Positions 24,733-32,546 of a DNA stretch of 39,638 bases are shown here, one piece after another (position 1 is the stretch's first letter; each line of letters starts with the position of its first letter). A program made the translations under genes and the position numbers. The DNA lies in NCBI GenBank assembly GCA_016866775.1, contig VGLJ01000044.1, positions 1-39,638 on the forward strand. The letters run 5' to 3'. This stretch comes from Candidatus Rokuibacteriota bacterium (GTDB taxonomy: Bacteria; Methylomirabilota; Methylomirabilia; Rokubacteriales; CSP1-6). The notes below the pieces were generated by a model. It saw only the letters and a list, made by a program, of their open reading frames with translations, was not told where the DNA came from and did not search any database.

Positions 24733-25866
24733 ATGGTCAACCAGGAGAGCGTGCTGGCCGCGTTGCGCGGCGTGAAAGATCCACAAACCCAGCAGGACGT
24801 CGTCGCGCTCGGGCTCGTGCGCGATCTGGCGATCGAAGGCGATCGCGTCGCGTTCAGCCTCGTGTTCACGAGCCAGCCGCCGCAGTCGCGCGTCGCCATG
24901 CACAGCATGGCGACGAAGCTCGTCGGTCAAGTGCCGGGCGTGCGCGACGTGCAGGTCCGCATGGGCGCCGGCGGCGCAGGCGGACAGGCGCACGCTCACG
25001 GCCACCAGCACGGACACGGTCGCGACATGACGACGACGCCGGCGGGCGCCGGCCGCCCCGCGCCGTCGCCGGACCTCATCCCGGGTGTCCGCCACACGAT
25101 CGCCGTCTCGTCGGGCAAGGGTGGTGTCGGCAAGTCGACGGTCGCCGTGAACCTCGCCGCGGCGCTGCGCGCGACCGGCGCGACCGTCGGCATCATCGAC
25201 GCCGACGTGTACGGGCCCGACGTGCCGATGATGCTCGGCGCGCGCGGCAAGCCCGGGATGTTCGACACCCGGATCATTCCCGTCGAGACCCACGGCATCA
25301 AGATGATGTCGATCGGCCTGCTCGTGCCGGAGCGCGAGGCGCTCGTCTGGCGCGGCCCCATGATTCATTCCTTCATCCAGCAGATGCTCAAGGACGTGAG
25401 CTGGGGCGCGCTCGACTATCTCCTGTTCGACATGCCTCCCGGCACCGGCGACGCGCAGCTCTCGCTCTCGCAGGTGATTCCACTGAGCGGCGTGGTGATG
25501 GTGACGACGCCGCAGGACGTCGCGCTGCTCGACGTGCGCAAGGCGCTCGGCATGTTCCAGCGGCTCAACGTGCCCATTCTCGGGATCGTCGAGAACATGA
25601 GCGTGTTCGTGTGCCCGCATTGCCACGAGCCCACCGCGATCTTCGGCGACGCCGGCGGCCAGCGCATCTCGCAGGAGTACGGCGCCCCGCTGCTCGCAAA
25701 GATCCCGCTCGAGCCGGAGACGCGCGTCGCGGGCGACGAAGGCACCCCGATCACGCTGCGCCACCCCGACGGGCCGCAGGCGACGGCGTTCATGGGCCTC
25801 GCGCGCGCCGTCGAGCGGCGGCTCGAGGAGCTCGGGCCGCTGTCGTCGCTGCCCACGATCCGCTGA
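24733..25866 (+). CDS. mrp: Mrp/ApbC iron-sulfur cluster carrier ATPase
   Basis: This 377-aa protein has an N-terminal MIP18/DUF59 domain (about 1-85) and a ParA-type ATPase (from about 115). The deviant Walker A is SSGKGGVGKST, and the Cys pair CPHC near the C-terminus binds the Fe-S cluster transferred to client apoproteins. A His-rich linker (AHAHGHQHGHGRD, about residues 87-99) joins the domains; it is longer and richer in His than I expect and might bind metal. The start at ATG 24733 lacks an RBS. Divergent from the flavin reductase gene. Confidence 0.95.
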   Translation: MVNQESVLAALRGVKDPQTQQDVVALGLVRDLAIEGDRVAFSLVFTSQPPQSRVAMHSMATKLVGQVPGVRDVQVRMGAGGAGGQAHAHGHQHGHGRDMTTTPAGAGRPAPSPDLIPGVRHTIAVSSGKGGVGKSTVAVNLAAALRATGATVGIIDADVYGPDVPMMLGARGKPGMFDTRIIPVETHGIKMMSIGLLVPEREALVWRGPMIHSFIQQMLKDVSWGALDYLLFDMPPGTGDAQLSLSQVIPLSGVVMVTTPQDVALLDVRKALGMFQRLNVPILGIVENMSVFVCPHCHEPTAIFGDAGGQRISQEYGAPLLAKIPLEPETRVAGDEGTPITLRHPDGPQATAFMGLARAVERRLEELGPLSSLPTIR

Positions 25867-25868
25867 GC

Positions 25869-26498
25869 GTGCCGCCGACACTCGCCGTCGCGATCTTTCC
25901 ACTCCCGGACGTGACGTTGTTCCCGCGCACCCTGCTGCCCCTCCACATCTTCGAGGCGCGGTACCGGGCGATGGTGACCGACGCGCTCGCGCGCGACCGC
26001 AAGATCTGCATGGTGCGTCTGCGTCCGGGCTACGAGGAGCAGTACGCCGGCAAGCCGGAGGTGTATCCGGTCGGCGGGCTCGGCGAGATCGCGAGCTGTG
26101 AGCGGCTCGCCACCGGACGCTACGACCTCGTGCTCCGCGGCGAGGCGCGCGTGCGCATCCTGCAGGAGCGGCCGAGCGACACGCTCTATCGCGTCGTCGT
26201 CGCCGAGCGGATCGAGGACGTGGTACCGGTCACCGACGTGAAGCCGATCCTCGACCGGATCCGCGCGGCGTGCCGCACGCTCCTCGGCATCCTCGGCCGG
26301 CCCGTCGATTTCCTCGACAGCGTCTTCGCGGACAACCAGCCGCCGGGCGCGATCGCCGATCGCATCGCCTCCGGCGTGCTGCCCGGTGCCGACGTGCGCC
26401 AGGAGCTGCTCGAGACCGCGGAAGTCGACCTCCGCCTCGGGCGCCTCGCCGTCGCGCTCGACGCGCTCGTCGACGAGCTGAGGCGCAGCCGCTCGTGA
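25869..26498 (+). CDS. Lon substrate-binding (N-terminal) domain protein
   Basis: This 209-aa stand-alone LON_substr_bdg domain (PF02190 type) starts at GTG 25869. The opening AIFPLPDVTLFPRTLLPLHIFEARYRAMVTDAL and the central GLGEIASCERLATGRYDLVLRGEARVRI are typical. There is no ATPase or protease domain. Stand-alone versions are widespread and poorly understood, and may recruit damaged proteins or peptides. It follows mrp after two bases and overlaps the PDZ gene by 4 bases. Confidence 0.92.
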   Translation: MPPTLAVAIFPLPDVTLFPRTLLPLHIFEARYRAMVTDALARDRKICMVRLRPGYEEQYAGKPEVYPVGGLGEIASCERLATGRYDLVLRGEARVRILQERPSDTLYRVVVAERIEDVVPVTDVKPILDRIRAACRTLLGILGRPVDFLDSVFADNQPPGAIADRIASGVLPGADVRQELLETAEVDLRLGRLAVALDALVDELRRSRS

Positions 26499-27166
26499 CG
26501 CGTCTGCTGATCCTCGCGGCGCTCGTGCTCACGCTCGTGACGGACGCGGCGGCGGCCCGCCCGTGGGCGTGGCTGGGTGTCCGCATCCGCGACCTGTCGG
26601 AGCAGGAGATGGACGACATCTCCAGGGCGCACGGCATCCGCGAGGGCTTCGGCGTCTTCATCGTCGACGTCATGGCGGAAACGCCGGCGGCGCGCGCCGG
26701 GCTCAAGAGCGGCGACGTCGTCGTCGCGTTCGAAGATCGCCCGGTCACGGAGACGCGCCTGCTCCAGCGTCTCATCGCGACGGCCGCGCCGGAGACCGAG
26801 GTCCGGCTCGTCGTCCTGCGCCGCGAAGGACGACGCTCCGTGCCGGTGCGCCTCGGCAGCATGCCGCGGGACGTCGCGGGCGACCGCGTCGCCGCACTGT
26901 TCGGGTTCTTCCTGCGGGAGCCGGCCAGCGCCGACGCCGCCCCGCTTGCCGGGACGCCGCTGATCGCGGCCGTCGAGCGGCGGAGCGTGGCCGAGCGTGC
27001 CGGCCTCAAGCAAGGCGATGTCCTCCTCCAGGTCAACGATCGCCCGGTCCTGACCCGGGACGGCGCCCGCGAGGCGCTCGCCGACGCGGGCCCCGCGCGC
27101 TCCCTGCGGCTGGTCGTCCGCCGCGACCACGAGCAGGTGCCGGTGACGCTGGACCCGGCCCAGTAA
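26495..27166 (+). CDS. Exported protein with two PDZ domains
   Basis: This 223-aa protein starts at GTG 26495, with a signal peptide (RLLILAALVLTLVTDAAAA). PDZ 1 covers about residues 35-125 (WLGVRIRDLS..., VMAETPAARAGLKSGDVVVAFEDRPV) and PDZ 2 about 145-220 (AVERRSVAERAGLKQGDVLLQVNDRPV). No protease domain is present, unlike HtrA/DegP. It may bind C-termini of envelope proteins as an adaptor. The coupled Lon-N-domain gene suggests a protein quality-control theme (inference). Confidence 0.88.
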   Translation: MTRLLILAALVLTLVTDAAAARPWAWLGVRIRDLSEQEMDDISRAHGIREGFGVFIVDVMAETPAARAGLKSGDVVVAFEDRPVTETRLLQRLIATAAPETEVRLVVLRREGRRSVPVRLGSMPRDVAGDRVAALFGFFLREPASADAAPLAGTPLIAAVERRSVAERAGLKQGDVLLQVNDRPVLTRDGAREALADAGPARSLRLVVRRDHEQVPVTLDPAQ

Positions 27167-27178
27167 CGGCGTGGTTTC

Positions 27179-27208
27179 TTGACAAAATCCGCACCCGTCA
27201 CTTAAGGT
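27179..27208 (+). promoter_or_regulatory. Sigma70-like promoter of the TRAP operon
   Basis: TTGACA (27179-27184), an 18-base spacer and TAAGGT (27203-27208) form a near-consensus promoter in an AT-richer gap. The predicted leader runs about 35 bases to ATG 27249 and contains GAGGAGG (27235-27241). Confidence 0.7.
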
Positions 27209-27248
27209 GGCGCGCGTCCCACACCCTCGCACACGAGGAGGCTCACCG

Positions 27249-28409
27249 ATGAACCCTCAAGCACCCACCGAGACGCCGCGCCGGAGCTTCCTCCGTGGCG
27301 CGGCCGTGGCGGCCGGCGCGGCAGCGCTCGGCTTCCCGAACGTCGTCAAGGCGCAAGGCCCGATCTCGATGCGCTGGCAGAGCACGTGGCCGGCCAAGGA
27401 CATCTTCCACGAGTACGCGAACGACTTCGCGAAGAAGGTCAACGACATGACCGGCGGCGACCTCAAGATCGAGGTGCTGCCGGCCGGTGCGGTCGTCCCG
27501 GCCTTCGGCCTGCTCGACGCCGTCTCGAAGGGAACGCTCGACGGCGGGCACGGCGTGCTCGTCTACCACTACGGCAAGCAGACCGCGCTCGCGCTGTGGG
27601 GCTCGGGCCCGGCGTTCGGCATGGACGCCAACATGCTCCTGGCCTGGCACAAGTACGGTGGCGGCAAGCAGCTCCTCGACAAGCTCTACAAGTCGATCAA
27701 CGCCAACGTCGTCTCGTTTCCGTACGGCCCGATGCCCACGCAGCCGCTCGGCTGGTTCAAGAAGCCCATCACCAAGCCGGAGGACTTCAAGGGCCTCAAG
27801 TTCCGCACCGTCGGCATCTCCATCGACGTGTTCACGGGCCTCGGCGCGGCCGTCAACGCGCTGCCGGGCGGCGAGATCGTGCCGGCCATGGACCGCGGCC
27901 TCCTCGACGCGGCCGAGTTCAACAACGCCACCTCGGACCGCATCCTCGGCTTCGCGGACGTCTCCAAGGTCTGCATGCTGCAGAGCTATCACCAGAACGC
28001 CGAGCAGTTCGAGATCTCGTTCAACAAGACGAAGTTCGACGCGTTGCCGGACAAGATGAAGGCGATCATCGAGAACGCGGTCGAGGCCGCGTCGTCCGAC
28101 ATGTCGTGGAAGGCGGTCGACCGCTACTCGAAGGACTACATCGAGCTGCAGACGAAGGACAAGGTCCGGTTCTACAAGACGCCGGACTCGGTGCTCCAGA
28201 AGCAGCTCGGGGTCTACGACGAGGCCGCCGCGAAGAAGGGCACCGACAACGCGCTCTTCAAGGAGATCGAGGCTTCGCAGAAGGCCTTCGCCGCGCGCGC
28301 GGTCAAGTGGTACCTCGATACCCAGGTCAGCTCGCGCATGGCCTACAACCACTACTTCACGACGCCCGCGGCGAAGCCCGCCGCCAAGCCGGCCGAGAAG
28401 AAGAGCTAG
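27249..28409 (+). CDS. dctP: TRAP transporter substrate-binding protein (DctP family)
   Basis: This 386-aa periplasmic receptor of a TRAP importer starts at ATG 27249, behind GAGGAGG. It has a twin-arginine signal (RRSFLRGAAVAAGAAALGF). The mature part (MRWQSTWPAKDIFHEYANDFAKKV, ALALWGSGPAFGMDANMLLAWH, GLKFRTVGISIDVFTGLGAAVNALPGGEI) resembles the COG4663 group, annotated for mannitol or chloroaromatic acids. The true ligand is unknown. The C-terminus carries a lysine/proline/alanine tail (KPAAKPAEKKS) not needed for binding. First gene of the TRAP-amidase operon. Confidence 0.93.
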   Translation: MNPQAPTETPRRSFLRGAAVAAGAAALGFPNVVKAQGPISMRWQSTWPAKDIFHEYANDFAKKVNDMTGGDLKIEVLPAGAVVPAFGLLDAVSKGTLDGGHGVLVYHYGKQTALALWGSGPAFGMDANMLLAWHKYGGGKQLLDKLYKSINANVVSFPYGPMPTQPLGWFKKPITKPEDFKGLKFRTVGISIDVFTGLGAAVNALPGGEIVPAMDRGLLDAAEFNNATSDRILGFADVSKVCMLQSYHQNAEQFEISFNKTKFDALPDKMKAIIENAVEAASSDMSWKAVDRYSKDYIELQTKDKVRFYKTPDSVLQKQLGVYDEAAAKKGTDNALFKEIEASQKAFAARAVKWYLDTQVSSRMAYNHYFTTPAAKPAAKPAEKKS

Positions 28410-28430
28410 TCGCGCGGTGATACTCCGTCA

Positions 28431-28464
28431 GGCCAGCCATCCGGCGCGCGCCGGGTGGCCGGCC
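28431..28464 (+). terminator. Intercistronic hairpin between dctP and dctQ
   Basis: GGCC-A-GCCATCCGGC pairs with GCCGGGTGGC-C-GGCC around loop GCGC: 14 pairs with one mismatch and one wobble. There is no T-run. Such hairpins behind binding-protein genes usually protect the upstream mRNA, giving more receptor than permease. That role is inferred. Confidence 0.65.
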
Positions 28465-28478
28465 TCGGCGTTCCATCC

Positions 28479-29144
28479 ATGAGCGAGCGCCTGATCCGTG
28501 CCATCGACACCGTGAGCTACTGGTCGGGCAAGGCGTTCGCCTGGCTCATCGTGGCGCTCACGTTCGTGGTCTCCGTCGAGGTCTTCAAGCGGTACATCCT
28601 CAACGCGCCGACGGCGTGGATCTTCGACTTCAACAACATGCTGTACGGCACGCTGTTCATGATGTGCGGCGCCTACACGCTCGCGGCCGCGGGGCACGTT
28701 CGGGCCGACTTCGTGTACGTCTACATGCGGCCGCGCACCCAGGCGACGCTCGACCTGATCCTCTACGTGCTCTTCTTCATCCCGGGCATCCTCGGTCTGA
28801 TCTACGCGGGCGCGGACTACGCGGCACTCTCGTGGCGCATCGGCGAGCACTCCACGGTCACCGCCGAAGGCCCGCCGGTCTATCACTTCAAGACCGTCAT
28901 CCCCGTGGCCGGCGTCCTCGTCATGGTCCAGGGGCTGGCCGAGATCCTGCGCTGCATCGTCTGCCTCAGGACGGGCACGTGGCCGGCGCGCCTGGAAGAC
29001 GTCGAGGAGAGCGACGTCATCGACACCCAGCTCTCGCACAGCGAGTACGTCGACGAGGAGTCGCGCCGGGCCGCGATGGAAGGCGCGCACGCGATCGACG
29101 AGGCCGCGCGCCACCGCAGCGCCGTCGAGCCGAAGAACCCGTGA
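28479..29144 (+). CDS. dctQ: TRAP transporter small permease (DctQ)
   Basis: This 221-aa four-span membrane subunit starts at ATG 28479. Membrane segments include AFAWLIVALTFVVSVEVF, NNMLYGTLFMMCGAYTLA, LILYVLFFIPGILGLIYAGADYA and VIPVAGVLVMVQGLAEILR. An extra polar C-terminal tail of about 50 residues follows (VEESDVIDTQLSHSEYVDEE...), giving a protein longer than common DctQ (about 170 aa). The stop overlaps the dctM start (GTGA). Confidence 0.92.
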   Translation: MSERLIRAIDTVSYWSGKAFAWLIVALTFVVSVEVFKRYILNAPTAWIFDFNNMLYGTLFMMCGAYTLAAAGHVRADFVYVYMRPRTQATLDLILYVLFFIPGILGLIYAGADYAALSWRIGEHSTVTAEGPPVYHFKTVIPVAGVLVMVQGLAEILRCIVCLRTGTWPARLEDVEESDVIDTQLSHSEYVDEESRRAAMEGAHAIDEAARHRSAVEPKNP

Positions 29145-31189
29145 GCGATCCCTACCTCGGGCTCACGATGCTCGGGCTCATCGTGATCGCCATCATGATG
29201 GGCTTTCCGACGGCGTTCACGCTGATGGGCCTCGGGATGGTGTTCGGCTTCGTCGCCTTCCTGAATCCGGCGCAGCACTGGTACGAGAACCGGGTCTTCG
29301 ACCTCATCGTGCAGCGCACGTACGGCGTCATGACGAACGACACGCTGCTCTCCGTGCCGCTGTTCGTCTTCATGGGCTACATCATGGAGCGCGCGGCGCT
29401 CGTCGACCGCATGTTCCACAGCGTCCAGCTCGCCTTCCGGCGCGTGCCCGCCTCGCTCGCGGTGACGACGCTGCTCGTGTGCGCGTTCTGGGGTATCGCC
29501 TCGGGCATCGTCGGCGCGGTCGTCGTGCTCATGGGCGTCATCGCGATGCGGCCGATGCTCAACGCCGGCTACGACGTGCGCCTCGCGGCCGGCGCCATCA
29601 CCGCCGGGGGCACGCTTGGCATCCTGATCCCGCCGTCGGTCATGCTGATCGTCTACGCGGCGGTCGCGGGCCAGTCGATCGTGAAGCTCTACGCCGCGGC
29701 GATGTTGCCGGGATTCTTCCTGACGGCGCTCTATCTCGCGTACATCCTCGGGTGGGCGACGATCAATCCGCGGATCGCGCCAGCCCTCCCGCCCGATCAG
29801 TACCGCGTGAAGGTGCCCGAGTATCTCCAGCGGCTCGAGCGCGGAGCCGCGCGCCGCGTGGTGCCGGGACTCCTCGGGGCGCTCGTCCGCCCCGCGATGG
29901 CGCGCGGCGTCGCCGGCTACCGGATGCTCGTCAGGGACGCCCTCGCGCTCTCGGTGCCGGTGATGCTGACCGTCGGGACGTTCGGAGCGACGTGGTGGTA
30001 CGTCGTCATCTACAACGCGCCGGAAACCGTCACCGCCGCGGTGACCGCGCCCGCGGCGCCGCTGACGACGCCGTCGGGCGCGCCGTCGGCGCCGGCCGGC
30101 GAGGAGAAGCCGCAAGCGCTTGGCACCCCGACCGAAGAGAAGCCGCAGGAGCTCGGGGCCGCGTCCGAAGCGCCGGCCGCGACCGACGCGCCGACGACAG
30201 AAGGGCCGCCGGAGGAGATGACGTCCCTTCGGGAAGCGCGCACGGGACCGGCGGAGAGCCGGATCCCGGCGCACTTCTACCGGTGGTTCTGGGGCGTGGC
30301 GGCGCTGGCCGTGGCGCTCCTGCTGTTCTACTTCTGGCGCATGGACGGCGAGCAGCTCGAGATCCTGAAGGAGCTGATCGTCTCCGTCGTCCCGCTCGGC
30401 CTGCTGACGGTCGTCGTGCTCGCCGTGATCCTGTTCGGGATCACCACGGCCACGGAGTCGGCGGCGATCGGCGCGCTCGGTGCGCTGTACCTCGCCGTGA
30501 TGGCGCGTTACGCGAAGGAAGTCTGGTGGTGGAGCCTCGTGGGCGCGACCGGTGGCGTCGTCCTCGGGTGGCTCATGCACGAGCCGTGGGCGTCGCTCGT
30601 CGTCTCGTCCTCGCTCGGCGCCGCATTCGCGGGCACGCTCGTGCCCGGGCTGCGCCATCTGCGCCGCTCACGCGAGCTGCGCGAGAACCTCACGCAGTCG
30701 ACGTTCCTCACCGCGAAGACGACGGCGATGGTCTGCTGGCTCTTCATCGGGTCCGCGCTCTTCTCCGCGGTGTTCGCGCTCCACGGCGGGCAGGGGCTCA
30801 TCGAGCGCTGGGTCCTCGGCATGAACCTCTCGCCCCTCGGCTTCCAGATCACCGCGCAGCTGATCATCTTCCTGCTCGGCTGGCCGCTCGAGTGGACCGA
30901 GATCATCGTGATCTTCTGCCCGATCTTCATTCCGCTGCTGAGCCACTTCAACGTCGACCCGATCCTCTTCGGGACGATGGTGGCGGTGAACCTCCAGGCG
31001 GCGTTCCTCTCCCCGCCGGTGGCGATGTCGGCGTTCTATCTGAAGGGCGTGTCGCCCAAGCACGTGACGATCAACCAGATCTTCGCGGGCATGATGCCGT
31101 ACATGCTGATCGTCGTCGTCTGTCTCGTGTTCATGTACATCTGGCCGGGCATGACGCTCTGGCTCCCCGAGTTCCTGTATGGGAAGTGA
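29141..31189 (+). CDS. dctM: TRAP transporter large permease (DctM), greatly enlarged
   Basis: This is the Na+-coupled transport subunit, 682 aa from GTG 29141; common DctM has about 430 aa. The first conserved part (to residue about 220) reads LLSVPLFVFMGYIMERAALVDR and GGTLGILIPPSVMLIVYAAVAGQSI. Residues about 220-405 form an insert with a membrane segment, then a Pro/Ala/Glu-rich linker carrying an EEKPQxLG repeat (roughly 290-370), then another membrane segment. The core resumes at ILKELIVSVVPLGLLTVVVLAVILFGITTATESAAIGA. A second, hydrophobic insert follows, and the usual ending LGWPLEWTEIIVIFCPIFIPLL...FLSPPVAMSAFYLKGVSP is intact. The stop overlaps the amidase start. Confidence 0.93.
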   Translation: MSDPYLGLTMLGLIVIAIMMGFPTAFTLMGLGMVFGFVAFLNPAQHWYENRVFDLIVQRTYGVMTNDTLLSVPLFVFMGYIMERAALVDRMFHSVQLAFRRVPASLAVTTLLVCAFWGIASGIVGAVVVLMGVIAMRPMLNAGYDVRLAAGAITAGGTLGILIPPSVMLIVYAAVAGQSIVKLYAAAMLPGFFLTALYLAYILGWATINPRIAPALPPDQYRVKVPEYLQRLERGAARRVVPGLLGALVRPAMARGVAGYRMLVRDALALSVPVMLTVGTFGATWWYVVIYNAPETVTAAVTAPAAPLTTPSGAPSAPAGEEKPQALGTPTEEKPQELGAASEAPAATDAPTTEGPPEEMTSLREARTGPAESRIPAHFYRWFWGVAALAVALLLFYFWRMDGEQLEILKELIVSVVPLGLLTVVVLAVILFGITTATESAAIGALGALYLAVMARYAKEVWWWSLVGATGGVVLGWLMHEPWASLVVSSSLGAAFAGTLVPGLRHLRRSRELRENLTQSTFLTAKTTAMVCWLFIGSALFSAVFALHGGQGLIERWVLGMNLSPLGFQITAQLIIFLLGWPLEWTEIIVIFCPIFIPLLSHFNVDPILFGTMVAVNLQAAFLSPPVAMSAFYLKGVSPKHVTINQIFAGMMPYMLIVVVCLVFMYIWPGMTLWLPEFLYGK

Positions 31190-32546
31190 CGCGAATCTGA
31201 GCTGGGCCTCGGCGACACAGGCGGCGCAGATGATTCGCGACGGCATCGTCAGCGCCGAGCAGCTCGTGAAGGCGTGTCTCGATCACATCGAGACACGCGA
31301 GCCCGACGTGCAGGCGTGGACCTTCCTGGATCCCGACTACGCGTTGCAGCAGGCCCGCGCCGCCGACGAGCTCCGGCTGTCGGGCCAGCCGATCGGGCCG
31401 CTGCACGGCGTGCCCGTCGGGCTGAAGGACATCATCGACACCGCCGACATGCCGACCGAGAACGGCTCGCCGATTCACGCGGGCCGCACGCCGTCGCGCG
31501 ATGCCACCGTCGTCGCCATGCTGCGCGCGGCGGGCGCGATCGTCATGGGCAAGACGGTCACCACCGAGTTCGCCACGCGCCACCCGGGAAAGACGCGCAA
31601 CCCGCACAATCCCGCGCACACGCCGGGCGGCTCGTCGAGCGGCTCGGCGGCGGCGGTCGCGGCCGGCATGGTGCCGCTGGCGCTCGGCAGCCAGACCACG
31701 GGCTCCACGATCCGTCCCGGCGCGTACTGCGGTGTGTACGCGATGAAGCCGACCTTCGGGCTGATCCCGCGCCATGGGATGTTCCAGCTCTCGCGCAGCT
31801 TCGACCACGTCGGGCTGTTCGCGCGGAGCCTGGACGACATCGCGCTGCTGCTCGAGCAGCTCGCGGGATACGACGAGCGCGACCCGGATTCGCGCCCGCG
31901 CCCGCGCGTGCCCTACCGCGAGATCGCCGCCGCGGAGCCGCCGCTCCCGCCGATGTTCGCGTTCGTGAAGAGCCCGCGCTGGGACCAGGTCGAAGCGGAG
32001 ACGAAGGACGCGTTCGCGGAGCTCGCGGAGCACCTCGGCGCGCAGATGGAGGAAGTGGAGCTGGTGAGCGCGTCCGACGAGGCGCTCCAGTGGCACGAGA
32101 CCGCCTCGGGGCCGGAAGTGGCGCTCAACCTGCGGCGCGAGTGGGAGACCCAGCGTGACGGGCTGTCCGCCGCGCTGCGCGCGCGCATCGCGCGCGGCCT
32201 CGCCGTGCGCGGGATCGACTATCTCGCGGCGCTGCGACGGATCCCTCAGCTCAACGCCAGCTTCACCGAGCTCTTCGAGCAGCGGTACGACGCGATCGTC
32301 ACGCCGGCCGCGTTCGGCCCCGCGCCCGCGGGGCTCGCGTCGACGGGTGATCCCGCGTGCTGCGCGCTGTGGACGTTCACCGGCATGCCCGCGCTCAACG
32401 TGCCGCTCATGCAGGCCGGCAACGGGCTGCCGCTCGGCGTGCAGCTCGTTGGTCCACGCCACGGTGACGGGCGGCTGCTCCGCACCGCGCGCTGGCTCGT
32501 GCAGCACGTCAGCGCCGTGCCCGCCACGCGCCGGCACGGAAGCTGA
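31179..32546 (+). CDS. Amidase signature family hydrolase
   Basis: This 455-aa Ser-cisSer-Lys hydrolase starts at ATG 31179, inside the end of dctM (11-base overlap), so the two are coupled. Lys83 lies in PVGLKDIID, the cis-Ser in GGSSSGS (150-156), and the nucleophile Ser176 in GSQTTGSTIRP, where the usual GSDTGG is altered to GSQTTG. Family members hydrolyse amides from small nitriles' products to aryl amides. Here the coupled TRAP importer may deliver the amide (inference). The 3' end overlaps the convergent MATE gene by 38 bases. Confidence 0.93.
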   Translation: MGSDANLSWASATQAAQMIRDGIVSAEQLVKACLDHIETREPDVQAWTFLDPDYALQQARAADELRLSGQPIGPLHGVPVGLKDIIDTADMPTENGSPIHAGRTPSRDATVVAMLRAAGAIVMGKTVTTEFATRHPGKTRNPHNPAHTPGGSSSGSAAAVAAGMVPLALGSQTTGSTIRPGAYCGVYAMKPTFGLIPRHGMFQLSRSFDHVGLFARSLDDIALLLEQLAGYDERDPDSRPRPRVPYREIAAAEPPLPPMFAFVKSPRWDQVEAETKDAFAELAEHLGAQMEEVELVSASDEALQWHETASGPEVALNLRREWETQRDGLSAALRARIARGLAVRGIDYLAALRRIPQLNASFTELFEQRYDAIVTPAAFGPAPAGLASTGDPACCALWTFTGMPALNVPLMQAGNGLPLGVQLVGPRHGDGRLLRTARWLVQHVSAVPATRRHGS

